Assembly: GCF_012273895.1 (NCBI RefSeq)
Contig: NC_052112.1
Coordinates: 10,888,102 to 10,952,101, forward strand
Source: Zerene cesonia
Taxonomy: Eukaryota; Arthropoda; Insecta; Lepidoptera; Pieridae
DNA length: 64,000 bases
Direction: 5' to 3'
Shown here: piece by piece, positions 14,001 through 23,194 of the stretch
Position numbering within the stretch: the first letter of the stretch is position 1
How the letters are laid out: every line of letters starts with the position of its first letter
The notes under the pieces: generated by a model
The model's input: the letters and a program-made list of their open reading frames with translations, nothing else
Told to the model about the DNA's origin: nothing
Databases searched by the model: none
Translations under genes and position numbers: made by a program

Positions 14001-14121
14001 GTATCTACTGAGCGTATACCTACTTATATACTTATACTATGCTTACGTTAGTTGTCTTAAAATAATTCAGCTTTATACAATTCAGAGCTCATAACTGACT
14101 TTGGAAACAGAAGATTTTTTC

Positions 14122-14133
14122 TTTATTTTTATT
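14122..14133 (-). terminator. Candidate srp polyadenylation signals
   Basis: Two overlapping AATAAA hexamers on the minus strand, about 170 bases past the stop of candidate exon 8. If srp instead stops at 14703, an AATAAA at 14580-14575 would fit better. No downstream GU-rich element was assessed. Confidence 0.35.
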
Positions 14134-14300
14134 TGAGAGCACATTTCATTTAACTACTTACACATACAAAAAGTAATGTCGGTTATAAAATTGTTACAAA
14201 CTTATCCTCGACATCCTTTTACAAATGGTTACGTTAATTATTGAGCAATGTTCTTTTGCGTGTACACCAAATCCGTGGGGGAGGGAGTTTCTGTTGGCGG

Positions 14301-14346
14301 TTAGGGCGCGCGGCACTGCGGCGCGGCGCGCTCTAGCGCTGGTACC
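14301..14346 (-). CDS. srp: srp candidate terminal coding exon 8
   Basis: A good acceptor (pyrimidine tract tgtgtctgcttgcag, AG at 14348-14347) is followed by an exon that completes the two-base overhang AT of exon 7 to ATG. It then reads VPALERAAPQCRAP and a TAA stop at 14303-14301. Phase agreement and GC-rich codon use support it, but the exon is short and chance cannot be excluded. The alternative end is the stop at 14703. Confidence 0.5.
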
Positions 14347-17300
14347 CTGCAAGCAGACACACGTTCAGTCGCGACGGTGGATCACGCAACTAGCAATAAA
14401 CTCGAGTGCTGTAAGCCCGCAGTAAACCTTTGGATTAGCGTCAACGTGTGCAAACAGTGCGACACATCACACATCTAGGCGTTCAATTAGATAAGCTATT
14501 AGTTTCAATCGTGCATAATATGCAGAATATGAAAAGTACATTAATAACTCGTGAACATGTTAACTTTGAAGATTTTTATTAGAGCATGCCCGACTAAGAT
14601 AACTGTTTTTTGAAAATAGAGTGGAATCGCTCCAATAGAACAAGGGGAAACACAGTCGAAGGATAGTTAGCGTACAGAAGACAGCAGGGACGGGGGCGGT
14701 ACTCACATGTCGGAGCGGGCGGGCAGCAGCAGCAGCGGCGCGGCGCCCTCCACGGCGGCGTACAGCGGAGGCAGCACCTTGTGCGAGAGGGAGTGTGCCT
14801 CCACTGCGGACACACAGCGGTTAGCGAACGCCACACTCTGGGGGCTCTACGCGACTAGTACCCACCTGACAGCGCGCCGGGCCGCGCCACGCCGCCGTGC
14901 CCGCCCATGCTCTTCGGCTTGCGCTTCCGCGTCTGGATGCCGTCCTTCTTCATGCTTAGTGGCCGGTTCACCTGCACACATACATGCAAAAACCTTGATA
15001 CAACGGTATAATTAACTAACGGTATAATTACGGTGTATTGTAAAGTAACCATTTTGCTAATATGGATATTAAAAAAATAATCCATCACCGAATCATGAAA
15101 TGGATGGTTTAGCTGTTAGATATTTAAATCGATTAGATTATTAGTGTATAGCCCCTTGATGATGATCTTAGGCTTGTTATGTAAGCTTCGATGGCTCATA
15201 TAGGTGATGGGAGCGGGATGAGTAAGAAGCACGCAACGCGGCCGTCCTCCGGGCTGGCGGAGACAGGGAAACTCCCTGTAATCTGCGCCACGCCGGCCTA
15301 TCATCCTTTAAACAAGCGTATCTATTCACGAGGAGATAATTGATAAAAGATTATTTATCTCATTATGAATATTCGTGGTCGCGATGATAATTCTCTATCA
15401 GTCGGTAGCCCCGCGTTTATCTCGCGAGATTAGATGAGACCCTGTGTTTTGATTTTTTATACAGACCCAATATTTGTCGAGGAGTTCCCTGATAACTGAC
15501 TGCACGCCGATTAGATACCTGCGAACCACGGTTCATCTAATCGGGCGTAATCGGTGCAATCACCGGTGATACTGGCTATCTGTTGCGTTTGTATAATGAG
15601 TCTTCGTATCTCTGCTTCTATTCGATGACTCATTAGACTCAGCTGTTCTGCTGGATATCTTAGATCGAGCAATTGGCAATGCAACATATGTCGCGGCTGA
15701 CGAGCCACACGTGCGTAGAGCGGGGGGGAAGTGGGGGCACTCACGTTGTGCAGCTTGTAGTAGAGGCCGCACGCGTTGCACACGGGCTCGCCGTTGTTGT
15801 TGCGGCGCCACAGCGTGGTGTTGGAGGTTCTGCAGTTGGCGCACGTCACACCAACTCGCCTGTTTCCATTGGTTGGCTGCGTGATACATATAGACATTAT
15901 AAATTGGAACTAAATACTGGTTTAAGCCGTCTATGAGTTCAGAAAGCGCTTAATACTTGCCGATCACTTAAAATTTATTATTTACACAATCCGCTTCACA
16001 ATGGATTTGCGAATGTATAATTTTACTCTGAACTCGTCAGATGAGAGTCTTACGAGTGTCATGTATCATTTAACTAATTTAATATTATCTAGTTTCCGGT
16101 CCGAATGAGTCTCTCACCAGCGCTTGTTGTGGCTTTGCTTTCTGCCCTTTAAGCGGCGGGCGGTTGACCCCGTTGATGCGCGTGTAGAGGCCGCACGCGT
16201 TGCACAGGTAGTGGCCGGTGCCGTCGCGCCGCCACAGCGGGGTGGTGGCCGCCGCACAGTTCACGCACTCCTTCACCTCGCCCATGCCAGCCATACCTGC
16301 GTATGACATATTCGATGAAATCATAGATCGATTTGGAGAGAAGAAAAATTGAAGAGATCGCAAAGCTACTAACTGGGGTCGAAACCGTCATCAATGGGCA
16401 GCAGGTTGTGCGCGGGCCAGGGCTGCGCGGGCGGCGCGTAGCTCTCCACCAGCAAGCCGCCCTCGTAGCCCGACACCGGCACGTACTCCACGCCGCCGCC
16501 CTGTCCCAGATAGTGCTCGCCGCCCACCTTGTACTGCACCGTGTTGCCATGCGTGTACAGCGTCACCTGCTGTCATACCAAATCACTGATATTTCATAAA
16601 CGAGTAATTAATATATACCATAATTCAATGATTTAGTTCATTCTTTGCATGATCATTACAATATAGATATATTTTTTTAATTCGCTCAACCTGCTGAGAA
16701 TTGGGGCTCGGCGGGGCCTCATAGACCGCTTGTGACTGCGGCACCACGGATCCATAGACAACGTGCGCTCGCGCGTTCAGCGAGGAGGACGAGAGCGTGG
16801 GATCGGCGCGGTAGAGCAGCTGCGAGGGCGGCGAGTCCTCGCCCCGCGCGGCCGCGCCCGCGCCCGCGCCGTACAGCGTGAGCAGCTCCTTGCCGCCCGC
16901 ATACGCGCTGTAGCCGCCTGCCGCGTACTGCGGGCTCTGGCCGGCGTACGTGTAGCCGCCCTGCACCGACGTCACGGGCTGCAGGCTCGCGTAAGTGCTC
17001 GGCCGCGGCTCCGTCTCTCCTCGCGTCTCGTATTTCACCTGTTATGTTTGAAATAATAAGAAAACGTTATTGTGGAAACGACGTACTCAATACTACATTT
17101 GTCATGTCTATTGGAGTCCTTCAAATTGGAATAAGGCCCTTATGATGAAAATCTGTTCTAAAGAACAATGCAGACTTTCGTATATGAAATTAGTTGAGAA
17201 TCAATAGTAAGCGTCTAAACGTTAAAAATATGTTAAATTGTTCAGCGTTCGTCTCCGAACTTCAAGAACATAAACTTCTTCAAACATAACATACTAAGTA

Positions 17301-18347
17301 CATAAAAGCATAATACAGATAACTAAATTTTCATTAAAGACCTTTCTCATCTTAAGTCACTTTATGTCTCGAGGATGTTGCTTCTCAAATTAAAATTTTA
17401 ATTTTATTAAAGTAAAATACAAATACGAAAAAAAATAGCAAGAACGAAAGGGGAATGAGCATTTTTTAGTTTTTATTTTTTCCCTTTGATATTGAGAGAG
17501 AGATATTATAGCCTCGATAGTACAGTGTTGATTAGTAACTTTCCCTTCTATCATGTTGCCGTAAACATACCTGCTGATAGGCGACACCAACGGCCTGCTG
17601 GTTGTTGAGCGAGGTGGTCTGTATCATCTCTAGCGCGGCGGGCTGGTCTGGGAGCACGGCCGTGTACTGGCGGCTCTCCTGCGCCTCACCCGCGTACGCC
17701 TGTTGCAGCTGGTCGCTCTTTTCCTTCTGCAAGTACGCCTCGTGCGCCTGCTCCTCGGCCTCCCCCTCCTGCGCCACTATCACGTGGTGCGGGGCGCCGT
17801 ACCGCAGCGCCAGGCTGCGCCCGTACGCCGGTCGCGGGGGCGGACCCCGCGAATACTGTGGCTGCAATCGCTTATCCAGCTGCGGCGCTGGGGACTGCAG
17901 CGTCCTGTATGGCTCTTGTTTGAAAGCCAGATACCGCGCCGTCTCTGCCTCGGCGGCGCGCAACCGCTCCTCGTCGTAGTGACTAGTGTTCTGACGCTCC
18001 TCTTCCAGCTTCGCGTTGTATTGCATATCGTGTTCTAGCGGTGGCGGCTCTGGCGGCTCGTCTTTGACGCCTTCGTCGCTCATGTCCGGAGCGTCAGTGA
18101 TGTGGCCGGCGGTGGTGATGGTGCGCAGGGTGCGGCGGGACGTTATGACAGAGTGCTGCTCCGCACTCATCTCCCCGCTGGACGCGGATACGGTTATTGC
18201 TGACCCTTCAGGGCCGGAGACAGCTATAGAAGTGTTAGGGTTACATTCACTAGCCGCTATCTCCTGTCTCTCCTCGTTCTTAACCAGTTGCAGCGCTTCG
18301 TTCGCTTCCTCCTCTCTGTGGTCATTTGTTCTCATTACGTTCTCCAT
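14301..18347 (-). CDS. srp: serpent (GATA transcription factor, BmGATA-beta type), whole gene
   Basis: Two-finger GATA transcription factor; in insects Serpent acts in the nucleus to drive blood-cell, fat-body and endoderm programmes and, in silkworm, chorion genes (family knowledge). Coding exons on the minus strand: 18347-17571, 17038-16691, 16566-16374, 16296-16118, 15876-15745, 14971-14866, 14803-14707 and 14346-14301. Every junction has GT/AG and matching phase. The protein is about 625 aa, or 611 aa if translation stops at 14703. The N-finger is C450/C453/C471/C474 and the C-finger C511/C514/C532/C535, both CX2CX17CX2C, followed by the basic tail RKRKPKS. The inter-finger linker begins RPPLKGQK, which I recall as Serpent-like. 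The start ATG sits in a good context (aaaATGG) just after a splice acceptor (AG at 18358-18359), so a 5' UTR exon lies upstream, not located. A neighbouring GATAe-like gene lies upstream on the same strand. Confidence 0.9.
14707..14803 (-). CDS. srp: srp coding exon 7
   Basis: Joins in frame to exon 6 and reads VEAHSLSHKVLPPLYAAVEG ... LPARSD. At its end the bases GACATGTGAGT can be read in two ways. They are a strong splice donor (GACAT/GTGAGT), or an in-frame ATG TGA stop that ends the protein at 14703. The spliced version continues in exon 8. Acceptor AG at 14805-14804. Confidence 0.8.
14866..14971 (-). CDS. srp: srp coding exon 6: basic tail after the C-finger
   Basis: Starts VNRPLSMKKDGIQTRKRKPK, the conserved basic arm that follows the C-finger and contacts the DNA minor groove in GATA proteins. 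It continues SMGGHGGVARPGALS and ends phase 1. Acceptor AG at 14973-14972, donor GTGGGT at 14865-14860. Confidence 0.92.
15334..15495. promoter_or_regulatory. Cluster of six GATA-binding motifs in an srp intron
   Basis: Within 162 bases of the intron between the C-finger exon and exon 6 there are six WGATAA-type sites: AGATAA 15334, TGATAA 15341, TTATCT 15355, TGATAA 15385, TTATCT 15417 and TGATAA 15490. This density is well above chance even in AT-rich DNA and suggests an autoregulatory or GATA-fed enhancer. Function is inference. Confidence 0.45.
15745..15876 (-). CDS. srp: srp coding exon 5: C-terminal GATA zinc finger
   Basis: Codons 500-543, phase 0 in and out. It starts PTNGNRRVGVT, then CANC-X17-CNAC with LWRRNNNGEP in the loop and GLYYKLHN at the end. 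This is the main DNA-binding finger for WGATAR sites. Acceptor AG at 15878-15877, donor GTGAGT at 15744-15739. Confidence 0.94.
16118..16296 (-). CDS. srp: srp coding exon 4: N-terminal GATA zinc finger
   Basis: Codons 440-499. The one-base overhang of exon 3 plus GT makes Ser, then MAGMGEVKE leads into the finger CVNC-X17-CNAC with LWRRDGTGHY in the loop. It ends KAKPQQAL in phase 0 before the donor GTGAGA. The N-finger of GATA factors stabilises DNA binding at double sites and contacts FOG-type cofactors (family knowledge). Skipping this exon alone would break the frame (phase 1 to phase 0), so a C-finger-only isoform would need an alternative exon, and I do not see one here. Confidence 0.93.
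16374..16566 (-). CDS. srp: srp coding exon 3
   Basis: Codons 376-439 plus one base (phase 0 in, phase 1 out). It reads VTLYTHGNTVQYKVGGEHYL ... DDGFDP. The acceptor has a repeated CAG, so the exon could begin three bases earlier and add one Gln. Donor GTTAGT at 16373-16368. Confidence 0.86.
16691..17038 (-). CDS. srp: srp coding exon 2
   Basis: Codons 260-375, phase 0 in and out. Acceptor AG at 17039-17040, donor GT at 16690-16689. The product is Tyr/Ala/Gly/Ser-rich (VKYETRGETE ... SPNSQQ), low complexity, and contains short Ala-Gly runs. No catalytic or folded domain is visible; it is probably part of the activation region upstream of the fingers. Confidence 0.87.
17571..18347 (-). CDS. 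srp: srp coding exon 1 (start codon, acidic N-terminal region)
   Basis: Codons 1-259, starting MENVMRTNDH and ending in phase 0 at CAG before the donor GTATGT (17570-17565). The sequence is acidic and Glu/Gln-rich (e.g. SDEGVKDEPPEPPPLE), without a recognised domain, as expected for a transactivation region. An acceptor (TTTTTAG) lies 10 bases before the ATG, so transcription starts in another exon further upstream. In-frame reading past the donor meets a stop 12 codons on, which supports splicing here. Confidence 0.88.
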
Positions 18348-19700
18348 TTTGGTGAATCTAAAAAAGTAAAGTTTAACCTTAACAAAATATACGGATTGTT
18401 AGAGTGTAGAGTTCTTTGATCTCGGAAACAATTTTTTGCCGTGTCTAGGAACAAAAGTGTCAGTTTTGTTTGAGCGGCGAGCAAACATAGCTTTTGACCG
18501 GAAAGCGCGAGTTGTCTCGGAAATACAAATAGGGCCCAGCGCGTGCGCCGGCGCCGGCACGCGTCATCTGCACGGTCTAGTTTTGGTTAAATCTAAGATA
18601 AAGAAATACCTTATTCTTTTCTAGCCTTGTTTGGTTTGCTTTCAGAGACGCATTAAAGTAACTATAATAGTGACAATAAGGTGGCAGGAAGTAGTGCAGT
18701 AAGTGATACGTAATTAAAAAGTAAGAATGCCAAGAAACTTATCTTTGATCAGAATGGCGATAAAAGCATTAGAGAATGATTCCGCTTTTAAAATGAATAT
18801 TTGTTAAGAATATCTCTAACACCAAATTTTAAGTGCTTATGAAGTATTTGCAGTAATCTTGAATCATAGGGTTATGATGCAAATATGAGTAAGCATATTT
18901 GTTTTGAAAGTAGGTGCGGATTTTTTACGTCAAAAGGCGTATATTTGCCGCACTAAGCACGTTGTTCTCCACAATAGCCTGCAGTTGTTTTGTGTAAAGG
19001 GCGCACAGTGCATTTAAGATCAGCATAGTATTTGAATGATCCGAGACATTCATGTTCAATTTTAAATGTAATATTGAATTCCTTTTTTATAATTATTATA
19101 CGGTCCATTGCACAAAATGGCGGCCGACGCCAACAATTACAGTGGCAGCGCTGATCTTATATTTTTCTAGATCTCTTAAATGGTTTTACTGAAGAATTTA
19201 ATGAGTTAACGGTTTTCTACTTCATTATAAATATATGACACATGTACCGCTGTCCCAAACGGTTGGTATGACGCTAATTTGTATTAAGTTTTAATGTTTA
19301 GCTTCCATAAATCATTTAAAGATACGACGGTTAAACTTTGTAATTGGATACAAGATTCATCATGATATTCTCGTTTTTAAGTTATGATATCTATACAATT
19401 GCACAATATTGACAACTCTATGCTGAGTTCTATACGTAGACGTGTACGTCGCATGATCAGTAACAATAGGAGGCAGAAGCTACCATATTAATGGCGCAAT
19501 ATCAATTGTTTATAGAAATATTTACGTCAAATAAAAACATTGCCAAAGAGAGTTGCTGCTTTGTTCATATGTTCAGTGGATGAACACACCAACAGGTTCG
19601 TCACAGTGTGGACAGATACAGGTAACTTATACATTGCTGTTTTTACAGACCACAATTGGGTAATCGAAAGTCGAACTTTTCTCATATCTAAATTAAATTA

Positions 19701-19748
19701 TTAAATTTATTTGCAAGAATGTAAATTAAATTTATTTGCAAGAATGTA
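19701..19748 (+). repeat. Tandem duplication of about 25 bases
   Basis: Two copies of 'ttaaatttatttgcaagaat' plus 'gta' in a row, close to a 1000-N gap. Confidence 0.7.
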
Positions 19749-19800
19749 GTTACAAATTATAGGTCTTATACAATATTCTGCGGCTAATACATTCTACCCA

Positions 19801-20800
19801 NNNNNNNNNNNNNNNNNNNNNNNNNNNNNNNNNNNNNNNNNNNNNNNNNNNNNNNNNNNNNNNNNNNNNNNNNNNNNNNNNNNNNNNNNNNNNNNNNNNN
19901 NNNNNNNNNNNNNNNNNNNNNNNNNNNNNNNNNNNNNNNNNNNNNNNNNNNNNNNNNNNNNNNNNNNNNNNNNNNNNNNNNNNNNNNNNNNNNNNNNNNN
20001 NNNNNNNNNNNNNNNNNNNNNNNNNNNNNNNNNNNNNNNNNNNNNNNNNNNNNNNNNNNNNNNNNNNNNNNNNNNNNNNNNNNNNNNNNNNNNNNNNNNN
20101 NNNNNNNNNNNNNNNNNNNNNNNNNNNNNNNNNNNNNNNNNNNNNNNNNNNNNNNNNNNNNNNNNNNNNNNNNNNNNNNNNNNNNNNNNNNNNNNNNNNN
20201 NNNNNNNNNNNNNNNNNNNNNNNNNNNNNNNNNNNNNNNNNNNNNNNNNNNNNNNNNNNNNNNNNNNNNNNNNNNNNNNNNNNNNNNNNNNNNNNNNNNN
20301 NNNNNNNNNNNNNNNNNNNNNNNNNNNNNNNNNNNNNNNNNNNNNNNNNNNNNNNNNNNNNNNNNNNNNNNNNNNNNNNNNNNNNNNNNNNNNNNNNNNN
20401 NNNNNNNNNNNNNNNNNNNNNNNNNNNNNNNNNNNNNNNNNNNNNNNNNNNNNNNNNNNNNNNNNNNNNNNNNNNNNNNNNNNNNNNNNNNNNNNNNNNN
20501 NNNNNNNNNNNNNNNNNNNNNNNNNNNNNNNNNNNNNNNNNNNNNNNNNNNNNNNNNNNNNNNNNNNNNNNNNNNNNNNNNNNNNNNNNNNNNNNNNNNN
20601 NNNNNNNNNNNNNNNNNNNNNNNNNNNNNNNNNNNNNNNNNNNNNNNNNNNNNNNNNNNNNNNNNNNNNNNNNNNNNNNNNNNNNNNNNNNNNNNNNNNN
20701 NNNNNNNNNNNNNNNNNNNNNNNNNNNNNNNNNNNNNNNNNNNNNNNNNNNNNNNNNNNNNNNNNNNNNNNNNNNNNNNNNNNNNNNNNNNNNNNNNNNN
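19801..20800. other. Assembly gap (1000 N)
   Basis: Between srp upstream DNA and a GATA-site-rich, GC-rich segment. It may hide an srp promoter or 5' UTR exon. Confidence 0.95.
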
Positions 20801-20832
20801 GGAGGGCAGGCGGCCGCGTAATCCCGCCGATC

Positions 20833-20987
20833 TGATAAGGACTCAATACGTCCACGGATTATTGATGGGCGCCGCTCGACCTCATCACGACGTTATCAGT
20901 TGTTTTTTCGTCGAATATTTTCCGAGAAAAGCTAATAAAGCGGGTGCAAGGGGCGCGGACTCGCGGGGGGAGGGCGACGCTGATAAG
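20833..20987. promoter_or_regulatory. GATA-site cluster upstream of srp
   Basis: TGATAAG at 20833, TTATCA at 20893 and TGATAAG at 20981 lie in a GC-rich segment that starts right at the edge of a 1000-N gap, about 2.5 kb upstream of the srp start codon. Candidate srp promoter or enhancer region. Confidence 0.35.
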
Positions 20988-21961
20988 ACGCCATATTGTT
21001 TCAGGTCCAAACCCCTCCCCCGCGCCCCCTCCGCCGCGCTACAGGCGCTGCGCACGTTCGCACCACGCTTCGGCTCACATAAGCCTAAGTACTTACGTAC
21101 TGGATACCTTACACACAATAATAAACTCCATTTGCCGTGTCAGGTACCTACGATGACTATGATTTATGAAACATCTATGCTATATCTACCTATTAGTATT
21201 GCGACGCAGTAACAGTATTGTAGTTATTGTACCATTTACCTGTTTTTTTTTACAGTTCAATATTTATGCATTCATTGATGTTTGTCAGACCCGTATTAGC
21301 TATGACTATGACTTCATACGGGACTTTATTTTGGCTGAAATACTTTTTTTACATACTTTTTTTAAATACTTTACGATTTTCTGTTGAACGTTGCTTTTTG
21401 AATTAGTAAGAGAACAACAAACTTTTGGTAAAGTTTAGAATAGATAATAGGTAAGTAAGTAGAAAGAGTTTTAAATTTATCTGTATCTTGGCAAAATTTA
21501 ATATACCGAGTAAATTTTCTCCCAAAATTTTACCTATTGATTTAAACATTCATATAACTAGATACTGACTGTATATATCAATGTCTCTATATTGTATAAG
21601 TGATCTCAACATTTCCGTTTTCCCCGTGCTTCCGCCGCCGACGGCCGCGGGACTTCAACGTTGTCTGCCTGACAGGTTACATGTTCTCTATTTATTATTT
21701 TATAAGCAAGTAAAAAGAAAGTTAAAAATTATATGCAGAAAAGTTTTAATATTTGCTCAGAACTCATTGTAGAAATTGTTGTACTTAAATCAAACAATTT
21801 CTTCAAAGCAATATAACTTATTCAAAGAACATATGTATTCATAATTACATCTATTATAAATAAATTGTTTTCCGCAGAGGAAGGGTTTAAGGAAGTAGGA
21901 ATGTTATCTGTTTATAATTACTGAAGTGTAGTAAGAACATAACACCATAATTATATGTAGT

Positions 21962-22190
21962 GTGATTGTTGTATCCCAGGATCCCTGCTATTATGCTTTG
22001 AGTTTGGCCGCCGAGGAGGTTTTTGTGGGTAGAAATCCCCCAAAGCCAGAGTATCTTTTGAAGATTTCCTCCTCGTTAAAAAAAAGAGTCTTGTACCAAA
22101 GACTGTGGCAGTATCTAGTAGCGCAATGTGGTTTCCTTAACAACTCGAGAACTCCCCAGTACCTATCTAGAGAATGAAGTGCCTATCGGG
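21962..22190. mobile_element. Possible transposon relic
   Basis: Contains 'gaggaggtttttgtgggtag' and 'aaatcccccaaagcc', which I associate with a Lepidopteran repeat. An open frame of about 70 codons crosses it, but no domain is recognisable. Low certainty. Confidence 0.25.
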
Positions 22191-22327
22191 GTTCGGATCT
22201 AAGTGCTTGAGTTGACTTCATTGGTGGTCTTCTTTTTTATTATTTATATGTAGATACTTGTGTAATTGTGATCTAAATTAATATTCTTGTAACGGTGGCG
22301 TTTAAAAAATACAAATATGCAAAGAAG

Positions 22328-22510
22328 AACGAATGAAGGTCCACATGATCATGCTTACCAATGCAATTCCTTTTCTCTATTCCCTTTACCAATCTAGTCT
22401 TAGTTACGTATCTCTTTTAAAGTTGGCAATCTACAATATATAATGCAAATGTTCATGGGCGGTGCTGGTCCATCCGACGACCCACCTACACAGGTGGTCG
22501 ACCTTGGCAT
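22328..22510 (+). mobile_element. LINE/SINE 3'-end-like fragment
   Basis: 'gcaaatgttcatgggcggtg' followed by a decayed 'cacaggtggtcgacc' tail, after 'aattccttttctctattccc'. Same module as at 2235. Confidence 0.45.
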
Positions 22511-22888
22511 AAATTTTTTTATTGAAAAACATGTTATTAAAACTGTTAATCCCTCAATGGATTTAAATACTTTTAATCCACATATAACTTTCGCTCTTAG
22601 ATGTTCTATAATGAATTTATTTATAGGATATTTAGAGTCGTCCGAAATCTTCTAAAGCGCTATAAAATTAAGTATTTAGGTATTATTTACCTACATCTTT
22701 TAATCTAGACCTTTTGGAGTCACGTAGGTACAGCGCCCAGCCTCCTCCAGCATTTTAAAAAGGCTTCATACAAGAAGCGAACCGATTCACGGTTTTTTTA
22801 TTGTTTATGAAGAATAAGCTGTATTATAAACAATAAAATTTGAAATTAAAGAATCGAGTTATGTGAATTAAATAAGGTTTTATAAGAA

Positions 22889-23194
22889 ACTAGCTTTTCG
22901 CCCGCGGTTTCGCCCGTGTAGAATTCGCTTATGTAGCGCGACATGGTGAGGAGTATTTTCTTCCCATTAAAAGTATGGTTTGTTCTTTCCCACGTTTAGC
23001 TCCATCTTCATACCAAGTTTCATCAAAATCGGTTTGACAATAACGAACTTTCATACAAACTTTCATCCCCTCTTTCAACCCTTTCTACCCTTTTCTCGCG
23101 ATAAAAATCCTATTTCCTTTCTCAAGTTCAGTTCTATCTTCATACCAAATTTTATCAATCAGAGTACTTTTGCATTTATAATATTAGTAGGGAT
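22889..23194 (-). mobile_element. Helitron-like short element, family C
   Basis: ACTAGCTTTTCGCCCGCGGT at one end and 'tttataatattagtaggga' at the other. This is the reverse complement of a very common Lepidopteran element that starts tccctactaatattataaa and ends in CTAGT. Confidence 0.7.

Larger units (their letters stand above)
1..14121. other. Intergenic region downstream of srp
   Basis: No coding exon could be supported. It holds dispersed repeats (listed separately), hairpins, a GT microsatellite and one gap. Short open frames are not protein-like and are mostly antisense to nothing or repeat-derived. The stretch 7150-10830 holds nothing recognisable beyond a LINE/SINE 3'-end-like fragment at about 7448-7510. 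The stretch 11000-14100 is AT-rich without clear features. Confidence 0.5.

Noticed and set aside
14225..14425. Plus-strand frame of 66 codons
   Set aside because: Overlaps the minus-strand candidate terminal srp exon, which has splice and phase support; no features of its own.
16124..18369. Several plus-strand frames opposite srp exons
   Set aside because: They are the antisense of GC-rich coding exons and have Ala/Arg/Val-rich translations.
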